NCBI RefSeq assembly: GCF_001279695.1
Contig: NZ_LGDD01000295.1
Coordinates: 1 to 64,000, forward strand
Source of the DNA: Streptomyces sp. WM6378
GTDB taxonomy: Bacteria; Actinomycetota; Actinomycetes; Streptomycetales; Streptomycetaceae
Length of the DNA: 64,000 nt
Direction of reading: 5' to 3'
Shown here: piece by piece, positions 8,774 to 16,686 of the stretch
Position numbering within the stretch: the stretch's first letter is position 1
Layout of the letters: each line of letters begins with the position of its first letter
Translations under genes and position numbers: made by a program
Notes under the pieces: model-generated
Seen by the model: the letters and a program-made list of their open reading frames with translations, nothing else
Database searches by the model: none
Told to the model about the DNA's origin: nothing

Positions 8774-9445
8774 ATGCCCATGCCCGCCCCCGACTTCTCC
8801 TGGCACTTCACTCCGGGCAACGTGTTCGCGGAGGAGTCGGGCAGCACCGGCACGATGAGCGTGGTGCGGGGTGGGGAGTTGTGGCTGCACACCGGGCGGG
8901 TCATCGCCTGTGACCCGTTCGTCTCGCTCGGGGCCGGCGAGGCCGAGCCGTTCACGGCGCGGGTGGAGCCGGGGCGGTACCGGGTGGACGCGGCCGTGGC
9001 GACGCTGGTGCGCGAGGGAGAGCCGGAGGCGGACACCCCGCATCTGCGGGTGGCCGCCGCGCGCCTCGTCATAAAAGAGGCCCCGACCGTCTCGTGGGAG
9101 CTCGCCCTCCAGCCCGGCCAGGACCTCGCCGAGCTCGATGACGAGGAGTTCTTCGGGTACGGGGTCGACGCGGGCACCGGCTGCTTCTACGACGCCGGGT
9201 CCGACGGCTCGTTCCCCGACTGCGAGGGCGATGAGGGCCCGCTGTGGGACGCCTTCGACACCGTCCCGCCCGCACCGGGTCCGCACACCGTGACCGACCC
9301 CGCGACCGGCCACAACCTGATCGCCTTCACCTCGGGCTGGGGCGATGGTGCGTACCCGACGTGGATAGGCCGCGACGAAGCGGGCGCGATCACCTGCTTC
9401 GTCACCGATTTCTTCGTCGTCCCGGCCGAGGCGCTCGTTCCCTGA
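8774..9445 (+). CDS. DUF4241 domain protein
   Basis: A 223-aa protein that I place in DUF4241. It has a beta-rich N-terminal half (GELWLHTGRVIACDPFVSL, then EPGRYRVDAAVATL) and the family-typical ending, with FGYGVDAGTGCFYD, NLIAFTSGWGDGAYPTWIGRD and a final VTDFFVVP. No signal peptide or membrane segment. Function is unknown; DUF4241 proteins are often found among polymorphic-toxin immunity genes. The chosen ATG follows GGGAGACCCTC, a good ribosome-binding site. A longer reading frame upstream has no comparable signal. The gene is divergent from the CdiI-like gene, which supports an immunity-type neighbourhood by inference only. Confidence 0.85.
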   Translation: MPMPAPDFSWHFTPGNVFAEESGSTGTMSVVRGGELWLHTGRVIACDPFVSLGAGEAEPFTARVEPGRYRVDAAVATLVREGEPEADTPHLRVAAARLVIKEAPTVSWELALQPGQDLAELDDEEFFGYGVDAGTGCFYDAGSDGSFPDCEGDEGPLWDAFDTVPPAPGPHTVTDPATGHNLIAFTSGWGDGAYPTWIGRDEAGAITCFVTDFFVVPAEALVP

Positions 9446-9513
9446 GGTCCTGCCCCCACCCGCATGTGCCAGAACGCCGTCCGTAGTCCGGACGCAAGGC
9501 CTACGCTCGAAGC

Positions 9514-10233
9514 ATGGCCATCCGCGCGGTCCTGTGGGACATCGACGACACGATCTTCGACTACTCCGCGGCCTCCCGCTCCGGCATGCGCGCGCACCTC
9601 GGCCTGGAGGGGCTGCCCGGCGCGTACGAAACCTTGGAACGGGCGCTCGACCGCTGGGAAGAGCTCACCGCCTACCACTGGGCGCGGTTCGCGTCGGGGG
9701 AGACGGACTGGCACGGGCAGCGCCGCGATCGGGCGCGGGCCTTCGTGAACGAGGACATGAGCGACGCCGACGCCGACGCCTGGTTCGACCGGCACATCGC
9801 GCACTACGAAGCCGCCTGGAGTCTCTTCCCCGACGCCCTGCCCGTTCTCGACGTACTCGCCGAGGGCTACCGGCACGCCATCCTCTCCAACTCCTCCCTC
9901 CCCAACCAGGAGCGGAAGCTCCAGATCCTCGGCGTGCGGGACCGTTTCGAGGCGCTGCTGTGCGCCGCCGAACTCGGCATCGCCAAGCCGGAGGCGGCCG
10001 CCTTTCACGCCGGCTGCGAGGCGCTCGGACTGCTGCCCGAGGAAGTCGTCTACGTGGGCGACCAGCCGGACATCGACGCACGCGGGGCGGACGAGGCGGG
10101 GCTCAAGGGAGTCTGGCTGGATCGCCCGGGGACCGGTGGACGACCCGAACTCATCCGCATCACGGGACTCGACCAGCTCCCCGACCTCCTGCGCCTCGAT
10201 ACCCGTTTTGGAGCGCCGGACACCTTCGGGTAA
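9514..10233 (+). CDS. HAD-superfamily hydrolase
   Basis: A 239-aa HAD hydrolase of the YjjG/phosphoglycolate-phosphatase type. Motif I is DIDDTIFDYS near residue 9, with the nucleophile Asp. Motif II is ILSNSS, motif III is the Lys in GIAKPEAAAF, and motif IV is VYVGDQPDIDARGADEAG. A helical C1 cap lies between motifs I and II. It probably dephosphorylates a small phosphorylated metabolite or nucleotide in the cytoplasm; the substrate is not predictable. The C-terminal end overlaps a likely promoter for the tRNA cluster, whose -10 box uses the stop codon of this gene. Confidence 0.9.
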   Translation: MAIRAVLWDIDDTIFDYSAASRSGMRAHLGLEGLPGAYETLERALDRWEELTAYHWARFASGETDWHGQRRDRARAFVNEDMSDADADAWFDRHIAHYEAAWSLFPDALPVLDVLAEGYRHAILSNSSLPNQERKLQILGVRDRFEALLCAAELGIAKPEAAAFHAGCEALGLLPEEVVYVGDQPDIDARGADEAGLKGVWLDRPGTGGRPELIRITGLDQLPDLLRLDTRFGAPDTFG

Positions 10234-10236
10234 TGT
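10208..10236 (+). promoter_or_regulatory. Likely promoter of the tRNA Gln/Glu cluster
   Basis: TTGGAG and TAATGT, separated by 17 bases, match the vegetative (HrdB-type) promoter pattern. They lie about 85 bases upstream of the first tRNA. The -10 box includes the TAA stop of the HAD gene. Confidence 0.55.
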
Positions 10237-10322
10237 TCTTCCTGCGCCGAGGGGAGCGGGAAGAAAAGCCCCGAACCGAAAGCGCAAGCCAAACAAAACT
10301 CCCCACGGGAGTTGCGTTTTGG

Positions 10323-10394
10323 TGGGCTATGGTGTAATTGGCAGCACGACGGTTTCTGGTTCCGTTAGTCTAGGTTCGAGTCCTGGTAGCCCAG
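10323..10394 (+). tRNA. tRNA-Gln (CTG)
   Basis: 72-base cloverleaf with acceptor stem TGGGCTA / TAGCCCA, discriminator G, anticodon CTG in the loop TTCTGGT, and T-arm with TTCGAGT. The CCA end is not encoded. The last pair of the anticodon stem (31-39) is a T-T mismatch, whereas the second tRNA-Gln copy has a proper T-A pair there. Confidence 0.95.
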
Positions 10395-10416
10395 CTCGCA
10401 GAGCTTTATCTGCAAG

Positions 10417-10489
10417 GCCCCCGTTGTGTAGCGGCCTAGCACGCCGCCCTCTCAAGGCGGTAGCGCCGGTTCGAATCCGGTCGGGGGTA
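10417..10489 (+). tRNA. tRNA-Glu (CTC), copy 1
   Basis: 73-base cloverleaf with acceptor GCCCCCG / CGGGGGT (a G-U first pair), anticodon loop CTCTCAA giving CTC, T-loop TTCGAAT and discriminator A. No encoded CCA. It is identical to the other two copies in this cluster. Confidence 0.96.
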
Positions 10490-10550
10490 CAGATCCTTCC
10501 CGCGGGATCGCCAGGGTCGCACCCGGCGAACTCGATGCAGGATCGCTAGG

Positions 10551-10623
10551 GCCCCCGTTGTGTAGCGGCCTAGCACGCCGCCCTCTCAAGGCGGTAGCGC
10601 CGGTTCGAATCCGGTCGGGGGTA
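10551..10623 (+). tRNA. tRNA-Glu (CTC), copy 2
   Basis: Same 73-base sequence as copy 1, with anticodon CTC. A 61-base spacer separates it from the previous tRNA. Confidence 0.96.
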
Positions 10624-10639
10624 CTGGTCTAAACCACCA

Positions 10640-10711
10640 TGGGCTATGGTGTAATTGGCAACACTACGGTTTCTGGTACCGTCATTCTAGGTTCGAGTCC
10701 TGGTAGCCCAG
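10640..10711 (+). tRNA. tRNA-Gln (CTG), copy 2
   Basis: 72-base cloverleaf with the same acceptor and T-arm as the first tRNA-Gln. Its anticodon stem ACGGT / ACCGT is fully paired. It differs from copy 1 in the D-arm, variable region and position 39. Confidence 0.95.
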
Positions 10712-10763
10712 CGGGTCATTTCAAGATCCTGGATCTTCTTCGAAGGTCCGAAAAAGCAGGCAG

Positions 10764-10836
10764 GCCCCCGTTGTGTAGCGGCCTAGCACGCCGCCCTCTC
10801 AAGGCGGTAGCGCCGGTTCGAATCCGGTCGGGGGTA
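10764..10836 (+). tRNA. tRNA-Glu (CTC), copy 3
   Basis: Third identical 73-base tRNA-Glu, last of the cluster, followed 13 bases later by a terminator hairpin. Streptomyces uses glutamyl-tRNA both for translation and for haem precursor synthesis through HemA, which may explain the gene dosage (inference). Confidence 0.96.
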
Positions 10837-10849
10837 CGCACAGAGAATG

Positions 10850-10878
10850 GGCCCTTCGCATCTTGCGGAGGGCCTTTT
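10850..10878 (+). terminator. Terminator of the tRNA cluster
   Basis: An 11-bp stem (GGCCCTTCGCA, with one G-T pair) and a three-base loop, followed by TTTTCGTTT. This is one of the few classic U-tract terminators in the window. Confidence 0.85.
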
Positions 10879-11006
10879 CGTTTGCCCGGATGCTCACCCC
10901 GGACGCATTCCGGAGGGCTCAACTCCCCGACCACGCGAGGGCGTTCGGCGCACCCGACCCGAACCGCCCTCCCCGCACCGCCGGTTGAGCGGCCCCGGAC
11001 GCACCT

Positions 11007-11042
11007 CCGGCCCACCGCTGCGGCGTTGAAGCGGTGGGCCGG
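11007..11042 (-). terminator. Terminator downstream of ndgR
   Basis: A perfect 13-bp stem (CCGGCCCACCGCT / AGCGGTGGGCCGG) with a ten-base loop, starting just past the ndgR stop on the minus strand. Confidence 0.75.
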
Positions 11043-11064
11043 AATGTGGCAGAAGGAAGAGACG

Positions 11065-11778
11065 TCAGTTGCGGCGCAGGGCCTCGGACAGCCGGGCGGC
11101 GGCGTCGATGACCGCCTGGGCGTGCATCCGGCCCGGGTGCCGGGTCAGCCGCTCGATCGGACCGGAGACCGAGACGGCGGCCACCACCCGGTTCGACGGG
11201 CCGCGCACCGGCGCCGACACCGAGGCCACGCCCGGCTCGCGCTCGCCGATCGACTGGGCCCAGCCCCTGCGACGTACCCCGGAAAGGGCCGTCGCCGTGA
11301 AGCGGGCGCCCTGGAGGCCGCGGTGCAGGCGCTCCGGCTCCTCCCAGGCCATCAGGATCTGGGCGGACGAGCCGGCCTTCATGGTCAGCGTGGAGCCGAC
11401 CGGGACGGTGTCGCGCAGGCCGGAGAGGCGCTCGGCGGCCGCCACACAGATCCGCATGTCGCCCTGCCGGCGGTAGAGCTGCGCGCTCTCGCCCGTGACG
11501 TCACGCAGATGCGTCAGGACCGGGCCGGCCGTGGCCAGCAGGCGGTCCTCGCCGGCTGCCGCCGCGAGCTCGGCCAGGCGCGGGCCGAGAATGAAACGGC
11601 CCTGCATGTCCCGAGCCACCATCCGGTGGTGTTCCAGTGCCACGGCTAGGCGATGTGCCGTGGGTCGTGCGAGCCCAGTGGCCGCGACCAGACCTGCGAG
11701 GGTGGCCGGACCGGACTCCAGAGCGCTCAAGACAAGGGCAGCCTTGTCCAGAACGCCGACGCCGCTAGAGTTGTCCAT
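11065..11778 (-). CDS. ndgR: IclR-family regulator, NdgR/AreB type
   Basis: A 237-aa IclR-type transcription factor. The N-terminal winged helix reads [20 protein letters not shown] (about 31-50). The C-terminal effector domain contains [21 protein letters not shown] and [17 protein letters not shown]. Length and N-terminus ([16 protein letters not shown]) match my memory of S. coelicolor NdgR, also called AreB. NdgR controls leucine and other amino-acid genes, including the divergent leuCD, and affects antibiotic production. I preferred the ATG over an in-frame start seven codons upstream because the family begins at this point. Divergent transcription from leuC is the conserved arrangement. 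Confidence 0.94.
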   Translation of the reverse strand: MDNSSGVGVLDKAALVLSALESGPATLAGLVAATGLARPTAHRLAVALEHHRMVARDMQGRFILGPRLAELAAAAGEDRLLATAGPVLTHLRDVTGESAQLYRRQGDMRICVAAAERLSGLRDTVPVGSTLTMKAGSSAQILMAWEEPERLHRGLQGARFTATALSGVRRRGWAQSIGEREPGVASVSAPVRGPSNRVVAAVSVSGPIERLTRHPGRMHAQAVIDAAARLSEALRRN

Positions 11779-11951
11779 GCAACGATATTCTCGTCTCACT
11801 CTGTGAAACGCAAGTTCAATTTTCTCCGGAAGTCGTCAAGCTGTACTGGCGATCCGTACAACGGATCCGGCCTTCGTCCGGGGCGTGCGGTACGGGCAGG
11901 GGCAATCGATCTCTAGTAGTGCCGGCGAAGACGCCGGCCGGAGGGAAGGCG
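11779..11951. promoter_or_regulatory. ndgR-leuC divergent promoter region
   Basis: A 173-base AT-richer region between the two divergent genes. In Streptomyces, NdgR is reported to bind this intergenic region and regulate leuC. The stretch around 11800-11835 is the most AT-rich part. I could not define an unambiguous operator by eye. Confidence 0.55.
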
Positions 11952-13376
11952 ATGGGTAGGACACTCGCGGAGAAGGTCTGGGACGACCATGTCGTCAGGC
12001 GAGCCGAGGGCGAGCCGGACCTGCTCTTCATCGATCTGCACCTGTTGCACGAGGTGACCAGCCCGCAGGCCTTCGACGGACTGCGCAAGAACGGTCGCCA
12101 GGTGCGGCGCCTCGACCTCACCATCGCCACCGAGGACCACAACACCCCCACCATCGACATCGACAAGCCGATCGCGGACCCGGTCTCCCGGGTCCAGCTG
12201 GAGACGCTGCGCAAGAACTGCGCCGAGTTCGGTGTGCGCCTGCACCCGCTGGGCGACGTCGAGCAGGGCGTTGTCCACGTGGTGGGACCGCAGCTGGGAC
12301 TGACCCAGCCCGGCACCACCGTGGTCTGCGGCGACTCGCACACCTCCACCCACGGCGCCTTCGGCGCGCTCGCGTTCGGCATCGGCACCAGCCAGGTCGA
12401 GCACGTCCTGGCCACCCAGACGCTGCCGCTGGCCCCGTTCAAGACGATGGCCATCACCGTCGAGGGCGAGCTGCCCGACGGCGTGACCGCCAAGGACCTG
12501 ATCCTCGCCATCATCGCGAGGATCGGCACCGGCGGCGGCCAGGGCTACGTCCTGGAGTACCGCGGCTCCGCCATCGAGAAGCTGTCGATGGAAGCCCGCA
12601 TGACCATCTGCAACATGTCGATCGAGGCCGGCGCCCGCGCGGGCATGATCGCCCCCGACAAGACCACGTTCGACTACCTGGAAGGGCGCGCGCACGCCCC
12701 GCAGGGCGAGGACTGGGACGCGGCGGTCGCGTACTGGAAGACGCTGAAGACGGACGAGGACGCGGTCTTCGACGCCGAGGTCGTCATCAAGGCCGACGAG
12801 CTCTCGCCGTTCGTCACCTGGGGCACCAACCCGGGCCAGGGCGCGCCGCTGTCGGCGAAGGTCCCCGACCCGGCTTCGTACGAGGACGCTTCGGAGCGCC
12901 TGGCCGCCGAAAAGGCCCTGGAATACATGGGGTTGACCGCCGGGCAGGAGCTGCGCGACATCAACGTCGACACCGTCTTCGTAGGTTCGTGCACCAACGG
13001 CCGCATCGAGGACCTGCGCAACGCGGCGGCCGTCATCGAGGGCCGCAAAGTCGCCGACGGCGTACGGATGCTGGTCGTCCCGGGCTCGGTCCGGGTCGCC
13101 CTGCAGGCCATGGACGAGGGCCTGGACAAGGTGTTCACGGCCGCCGGCGCCGAATGGCGGCACGCGGGCTGCTCGATGTGCCTGGGCATGAACCCGGACC
13201 AGCTGGCCCCCGGCGAGCGCTCCGCGTCCACCTCCAACCGCAACTTCGAGGGCAGGCAGGGCAAGGGCGGCCGCACCCACCTGGTTTCTCCGCAGGTCGC
13301 CGCCGCCACCGCGGTTCTCGGCCATCTGGCCTCGCCCGCCGACCTGTCCGACGCCCGTACCCCCGTGGAGGCCTGA
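11952..13376 (+). CDS. leuC: 3-isopropylmalate dehydratase large subunit
   Basis: A 474-aa aconitase-family subunit that, with LeuD, converts 2-isopropylmalate to 3-isopropylmalate in leucine synthesis. The [4Fe-4S] cluster cysteines are visible in [10 protein letters not shown] (about residue 345) and [10 protein letters not shown] (about 406-409). The substrate motif [15 protein letters not shown] lies near 124. The end [17 protein letters not shown] is typical. The start is the ATG of [12 protein letters not shown], preceded by GGAGG seven bases away. The longer frame upstream lacks such a signal. leuD follows after five bases, so the subunits are co-translated. Regulation by the divergent NdgR is likely. 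Confidence 0.98.
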   Translation: MGRTLAEKVWDDHVVRRAEGEPDLLFIDLHLLHEVTSPQAFDGLRKNGRQVRRLDLTIATEDHNTPTIDIDKPIADPVSRVQLETLRKNCAEFGVRLHPLGDVEQGVVHVVGPQLGLTQPGTTVVCGDSHTSTHGAFGALAFGIGTSQVEHVLATQTLPLAPFKTMAITVEGELPDGVTAKDLILAIIARIGTGGGQGYVLEYRGSAIEKLSMEARMTICNMSIEAGARAGMIAPDKTTFDYLEGRAHAPQGEDWDAAVAYWKTLKTDEDAVFDAEVVIKADELSPFVTWGTNPGQGAPLSAKVPDPASYEDASERLAAEKALEYMGLTAGQELRDINVDTVFVGSCTNGRIEDLRNAAAVIEGRKVADGVRMLVVPGSVRVALQAMDEGLDKVFTAAGAEWRHAGCSMCLGMNPDQLAPGERSASTSNRNFEGRQGKGGRTHLVSPQVAAATAVLGHLASPADLSDARTPVEA

Positions 13377-13381
13377 GAACC

Positions 13382-13975
13382 ATGGAAGCTTTCACCACGC
13401 ACACCGGCCGGGCCGTACCGCTGCGCCGCTCCAACGTCGACACCGACCAGATCATCCCGGCCCACTGGCTGAAGAAGGTCACCCGCGACGGCTTCGAGGA
13501 CGGGCTCTTCGAGGCCTGGCGCAAGGACTCCGAGTTCATCCTGAACAAGCCCGAGCGCAAGGGCGCCACGGTTTTGGTGGCGGGCCCCGACTTCGGTACC
13601 GGCTCCTCCCGCGAGCACGCGGTGTGGGCGCTGCAGAACTACGGCTTCAAAACGGTGATCTCGTCCCGCTTCGCCGACATCTTCCGCGGCAACTCGCTGA
13701 AGAACGGGCTGCTCACCGTCGTTCTCGACCAGAAAGTCGTGGACGCGCTGTGGGAGCTGACCGAGCGCGACCCTCAGGCCGAAATCACTGTTGACCTGCA
13801 GGATCGCCAGGTTCGCGCGGAAGGCGTCACCGCCGACTTCGAACTCGACGAGAACGCCCGCTGGCGGCTCCTGAACGGCCTGGACGACATCTCGATCACG
13901 CTCCAGAACGAGCCCGAGATCGCCTCCTACGAGGCCCGCCGACCCGCCTTCAAGCCGAGCACGATCCAGGCCTGA
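13382..13975 (+). CDS. leuD: 3-isopropylmalate dehydratase small subunit
   Basis: A 197-aa swivel-domain subunit of isopropylmalate isomerase. Typical blocks are [19 protein letters not shown] near the start, [19 protein letters not shown] (about 66-84) and the [19 protein letters not shown] region. The length is normal for bacterial LeuD. It starts five bases after leuC and ends before a GC-rich terminator, giving a two-gene operon. Confidence 0.98.
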   Translation: MEAFTTHTGRAVPLRRSNVDTDQIIPAHWLKKVTRDGFEDGLFEAWRKDSEFILNKPERKGATVLVAGPDFGTGSSREHAVWALQNYGFKTVISSRFADIFRGNSLKNGLLTVVLDQKVVDALWELTERDPQAEITVDLQDRQVRAEGVTADFELDENARWRLLNGLDDISITLQNEPEIASYEARRPAFKPSTIQA

Positions 13976-14004
13976 ACCGCGTATTGACCCCCCTTCGGCT
14001 GCAT

Positions 14005-14047
14005 CGCGCCCCCCGTTTTCCGGATTGATTTCCGGGTGGGGGGCGCG
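14005..14047 (+). terminator. Terminator of leuCD
   Basis: A ten-bp G/C stem (CGCGCCCCCC / GGGGGGCGCG) with a 23-base loop that contains its own CCGGA/TCCGG pairing, followed by TCGCGTTTTGG. Confidence 0.8.
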
Positions 14048-14214
14048 TCGCGTTTTGGGCTCCGGGGGTGACGTCAACTAGCCTTGCACGCAGGGCAGAT
14101 GGCTGGATAGTCGCTTGCGCGATCGAGGTACCGTACGGACGTCCAGGAGCCGCTGGATTCGCTCAGTTGCCCCCGCCGGAGGTGACAACTCGCCTCAGAT
14201 GGCACAATCGACGC

Positions 14215-14442
14215 ATGGAACGCGACAGCCAACTCAAGCTCTACGGGCTGGTGGCGGACCAACTGAAAGAAGCGCACACAAGGGTGCGCGAACTGCAAGT
14301 CCCGGAGGGCGTACGGATGGCGCTGTCCCGGAAGCTGCTGGTCATAACAGCGGCGGCCAAACACGATCTCGCCGATGCGGCAACGCGTCTGGAGCGGTTG
14401 ATGAAGGACCTCGACGAGGGCCGATTCCCCGAAGGCGACTGA
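14215..14442 (+). CDS. Conserved small alpha-helical protein, unknown function
   Basis: A 75-aa protein (MERDSQLKLYGLVADQLKEA...) predicted to be almost entirely helical, with an acidic tail DLDEGRFPEGD. It has no cysteines, signal peptide or membrane segment. It lies between leuCD and hupS, and I recall a similar small protein at this place in other Streptomyces. The ATG was chosen because the upstream extension is rich in non-helical, non-conserved-looking sequence. Function is unknown. Confidence 0.75.
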   Translation: MERDSQLKLYGLVADQLKEAHTRVRELQVPEGVRMALSRKLLVITAAAKHDLADAATRLERLMKDLDEGRFPEGD

Positions 14443-14506
14443 GCCGTAAGGAACTCGGCGAGAGCCGACTTCGTTGCGGCACTAGGGTGATTAGCCCGTT
14501 TCGTGT

Positions 14507-14535
14507 TTGATTTGCGGTATATATCTGCCTAACGT
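14507..14535 (+). promoter_or_regulatory. Likely hupS promoter
   Basis: TTGATT and TAACGT with a 17-base AT-rich spacer lie about 50 bases upstream of the hupS start. This is a good match to the vegetative promoter pattern. Confidence 0.55.
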
Positions 14536-14586
14536 GCGAAAAGGCCTGGACACTTTCGCTCAGGCAATGTCTCCGAAGGGGAAGAC

Positions 14587-15246
14587 GTGAACAAGGCGCA
14601 GCTCGTAGAAGCGATTGCCGACAAGGTCGGCGGCCGTCAGCAGGCCGCGGACGCGGTGGACGCGGTGCTGGACGCGATCGTCCGTGCGGTCGTCGCCGGC
14701 GACCGCGTCTCGGTCACCGGTTTCGGCTCGTTCGAGAAGGTCGACCGCCCGGCCCGGTACGCCCGCAACCCGCAGACGGGTGAGCGCGTACGGGTCAAGA
14801 AGACCTCGGTTCCGCGCTTCCGCGCGGGTCAGGGCTTCAAGGACCTCGTCGCGGGCTCGAAGAAGCTCCCGAAGAACGACGTGGCCGTCAAGAAGGCCCC
14901 CAAGGGCAGCCTCTCGGGCGGTACTTCCAGCCGCAGCACCGTCAAGAAGGCCGCGGCCAAGAAGGCCACCGCCAAGAAGACGGTCGCCAAGAAGGCCACC
15001 GCGGTGAAGAAGACCGCCGCGGCGAAGACCACGGCGGCCAAGAAGACCACCACGAAGAAGGCGACCGCCAAGAAGACGACGGCCACCGCCAAGAAGGCCG
15101 CGCCGGCGAAGAAGGCCGCGACCGCCAAGAAGGCCGCCGCGAAGAAGACCGCGCCGGCCAAGAAGGCCGTCGCGAAGAAGGCCCCCGCGAAGAAGGCCAC
15201 GGCGCGCAAGACCACCGCCAAGAAGGCGACCGCTCGCAAGAAGTAG
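14587..15246 (+). CDS. hupS: HU-family nucleoid protein with histone H1-like Lys/Ala tail
   Basis: A 219-aa nucleoid-associated protein. Residues 1-90 are a standard HU domain with VTGFGSFEKVDRPARYARNP, carrying the DNA-bending beta-arm. The remaining residues are a long KKA/AKK-type repetitive tail resembling eukaryotic histone H1. This fusion is the HupS architecture of Streptomyces, reported to be expressed mainly in spores and sporulating hyphae, where it compacts DNA. The GTG start follows AGGGGAAGAC. Codon use in the tail is dominated by AAG and GCC. The tail length is repeat-driven and likely varies between strains. Confidence 0.96.
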   Translation: MNKAQLVEAIADKVGGRQQAADAVDAVLDAIVRAVVAGDRVSVTGFGSFEKVDRPARYARNPQTGERVRVKKTSVPRFRAGQGFKDLVAGSKKLPKNDVAVKKAPKGSLSGGTSSRSTVKKAAAKKATAKKTVAKKATAVKKTAAAKTTAAKKTTTKKATAKKTTATAKKAAPAKKAATAKKAAAKKTAPAKKAVAKKAPAKKATARKTTAKKATARKK

Positions 15247-15270
15247 CCACCAGCGGCAAGGCTCAAGCGC

Positions 15271-15303
15271 CGGGCCGGGCTCCCCTCGGGGAGACCCGGC
15301 CCG
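15271..15303 (+). terminator. Terminator of hupS
   Basis: A 15-bp stem (arm CGGGCCGGGCTCCCC) with one bulged A on the 3' arm and a very short loop, followed by a small second GGCCG-TTTT-CGGCC hairpin. Confidence 0.75.
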
Positions 15304-15342
15304 CGGCCGTTTTCGGCCAAGTCGCCCCGCGCGCTCCGGGGC

Positions 15343-15546
15343 TCAGAACGTCTGCAGCGTCACCAGCGTGATGCGCAGGTCCGCCCCCGACCCCTCGGTC
15401 TCGATGCGGACCCGCTGCCCGGGCCTCAGCAGCCGCAGCCCGCCCGCGTCGAAGGCCGGGGCGCCGAAGTCCACCGGGGTGCCGTCGTCGAGCAGCACAC
15501 TGCCGCTGCGGGTCTCGGAGTCGTATGTGTACGCGGTCGCCTGCAT
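15343..15546 (-). CDS. Small cold-shock/OB-like protein
   Basis: A 67-aa protein reading MQATAYTYDSETRSGSVLLDDG..., with GSVLLDDGTPVDFGAPAF, GLRLLRPGQRVRIETEG and a final beta-strand ITLVTLQTF. The spacing of these blocks resembles a minimal OB or cold-shock fold, but the RNP motifs of true Csp proteins are absent. The start ATG is close to the left end of the MITE-like element. I recall similar short proteins near hupS in other Streptomyces. Function is unknown. Confidence 0.7.
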   Translation of the reverse strand: MQATAYTYDSETRSGSVLLDDGTPVDFGAPAFDAGGLRLLRPGQRVRIETEGSGADLRITLVTLQTF

Positions 15547-15556
15547 ACCGGCCAGC

Positions 15557-15819
15557 CTAGGGCCTGTCCGGCGGGTCTGGTCGCCGTCGAGGTGCCTCGG
15601 CTTTGTGGTGCTGGTGAGCGGGGGGTCTGGTGCGTGCAGCTGCAAGGCGGAGGAGGGCGGCGACGCGATGGGGGTCCCCCCTGTTCGAGCGCAGCCGAGA
15701 ACTAGGGGGAGTCGGCAACCGACGACAACGCGGTGGGGGTCCCCCTGGCCCTTTAGGCCTTGGGGGAGGGCGGGCCGGGGTCGCGCGTCCCGGACGAGAC
15801 CCGTCGGGACAGGCCCTAG
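15557..15819. mobile_element. MITE-like element with about 26-bp terminal inverted repeats
   Basis: A 263-base stretch bounded by imperfect inverted repeats. The left end starts CTAGGGCCTGTCCGGCGGGT and the right end ends ACCCGTCGGGACAGGCCCTAG (21 bases minus the first A gives the matching arm). Inside are short GGGGGTCCCCC palindromes and no open frame with gene-like character. This is the form of a non-autonomous transposon or decayed insertion sequence. The right end supplies the TAG stop codon of the neighbouring fbiD/cofC gene. No clear target-site duplication was seen beyond the shared CTAG. Confidence 0.55.
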
Positions 15820-16607
15820 TGCCCCCGTACGGGGTCCAGGGCGTCCCGCAGCGCGGTGGTGGCCGGGCCCACGCCGAGGGACAGCGCGGCCCGCAGATCC
15901 GCGCCCGTGTCGACGTCCCGGCGCACCGAATCCACGCCGTCGAGCAGGATTTCGGCGGCCCCCGAAGCCGAATGCGCGGCCCGTGAAGGGCCGCCGAATA
16001 CCGGGCTCAAATCCCTGCCGGGAACCGCCGAAAGGAAAGTCGTCCCGATTCCCGCCGCATCCGCGAGAAAAGCCCGCGGAAATGCGGCGGCCGCGGCGAG
16101 CACCCGGCCCAGTTCCGCGGGGCGCAGCGCGGGCAGGTCCGCGTTGAGGGCGGCCACCGGGAGCGCCGGATGCCGCGAGCGCATCCGGTACGCCCCGTGC
16201 GCCAGCGCGGCGTTGAGGCCAGCGCCGGGGGAGTCGGGCACGATGCGCGCACCCAGCGCGGCCAGCTCGGCGCCCGCCAGCGGATCGTCCGTGACGACCG
16301 CCACATTGCGCACGGCGGGGCACTTCAGCGCGGCGGCCACGGTGTCCAGCGCGAACGCGAGGGCGAGCCGCGGCCGGAGCTCGTCGCCGACGGCGGCCGC
16401 CAGCCTGCTCTTGGCCAGCACCAAGGGCTTCAGCGGGATGACGAGGGACCAGCGGGCAGCTGTGGCGGTGTTCGTGGCGTCCCCTCCGTCCGGGCGCCGC
16501 CCCGAGTGGGCCGGGCGGCGGCGGGCTTCATTGTCACCCGCCCGGAGGGCCGGTGTCCGGGCCGGGGCGTACGGTGTTCTCGACAGACCAGGGGCCTGGG
16601 GCGACAC
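15816..16607 (-). CDS. fbiD: Phosphoenolpyruvate/2-phospholactate guanylyltransferase (F420 synthesis)
   Basis: The core from about 16465 leftward is a CofC/FbiD nucleotidyltransferase: SLVIPLKPLVLAKSRLA, VVTDDPLAG, GARIVPDSPGAGLNAAL, ALNADLPALRPAEL and GTTFLSAVPG. It makes the guanylated three-carbon precursor of coenzyme F420. The core is about 215 aa, the usual family length. No ATG, GTG or TTG lies near the natural start of the domain. The nearest in-frame candidate is the GTG used here, which adds a disordered Arg/Pro-rich leader. Either a non-standard start or an N-terminal frameshift or sequencing error is possible. The stop codon is formed by the end of the MITE-like element. It is divergent from plsC. 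Confidence 0.85.
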   Translation of the reverse strand: MSPQAPGLSRTPYAPARTPALRAGDNEARRRPAHSGRRPDGGDATNTATAARWSLVIPLKPLVLAKSRLAAAVGDELRPRLALAFALDTVAAALKCPAVRNVAVVTDDPLAGAELAALGARIVPDSPGAGLNAALAHGAYRMRSRHPALPVAALNADLPALRPAELGRVLAAAAAFPRAFLADAAGIGTTFLSAVPGRDLSPVFGGPSRAAHSASGAAEILLDGVDSVRRDVDTGADLRAALSLGVGPATTALRDALDPVRGH

Positions 16608-16686
16608 TTGCCCCCAGCAGCCACGCAGAGTCAGTTCCCCCGGTCTCGCAGAGGCCCGGCCGGGGTCCGCAGAGGAAGGTGTCCGA

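Noticed and set aside
8105..9445. A complete toxin-immunity (CDI or polymorphic toxin) system
   Set aside because: No toxin, secretion or RHS-type gene is present; both genes look like orphans.
10320..10840. The repeated tRNA-Glu sequences as a CRISPR or repeat array
   Set aside because: Each copy folds into a complete cloverleaf with a CTC anticodon.
11779..11951. T-box or leucine attenuator leader for leuC
   Set aside because: No run of leucine codons, specifier loop or terminator/antiterminator pair could be seen, and the start-to-promoter distance is short.
14940..15246. The KKA repeats of hupS as a DNA tandem repeat or CRISPR-like array
   Set aside because: The repetition follows codons for Lys and Ala in frame and has no constant spacer structure.
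15601..15800. Possible coding sequence inside the MITE-like element
   Set aside because: The frames there are short, rich in Gly/Arg/Pro and interrupted by GGGGGTCCCCC palindromes. No transposase motif was seen.
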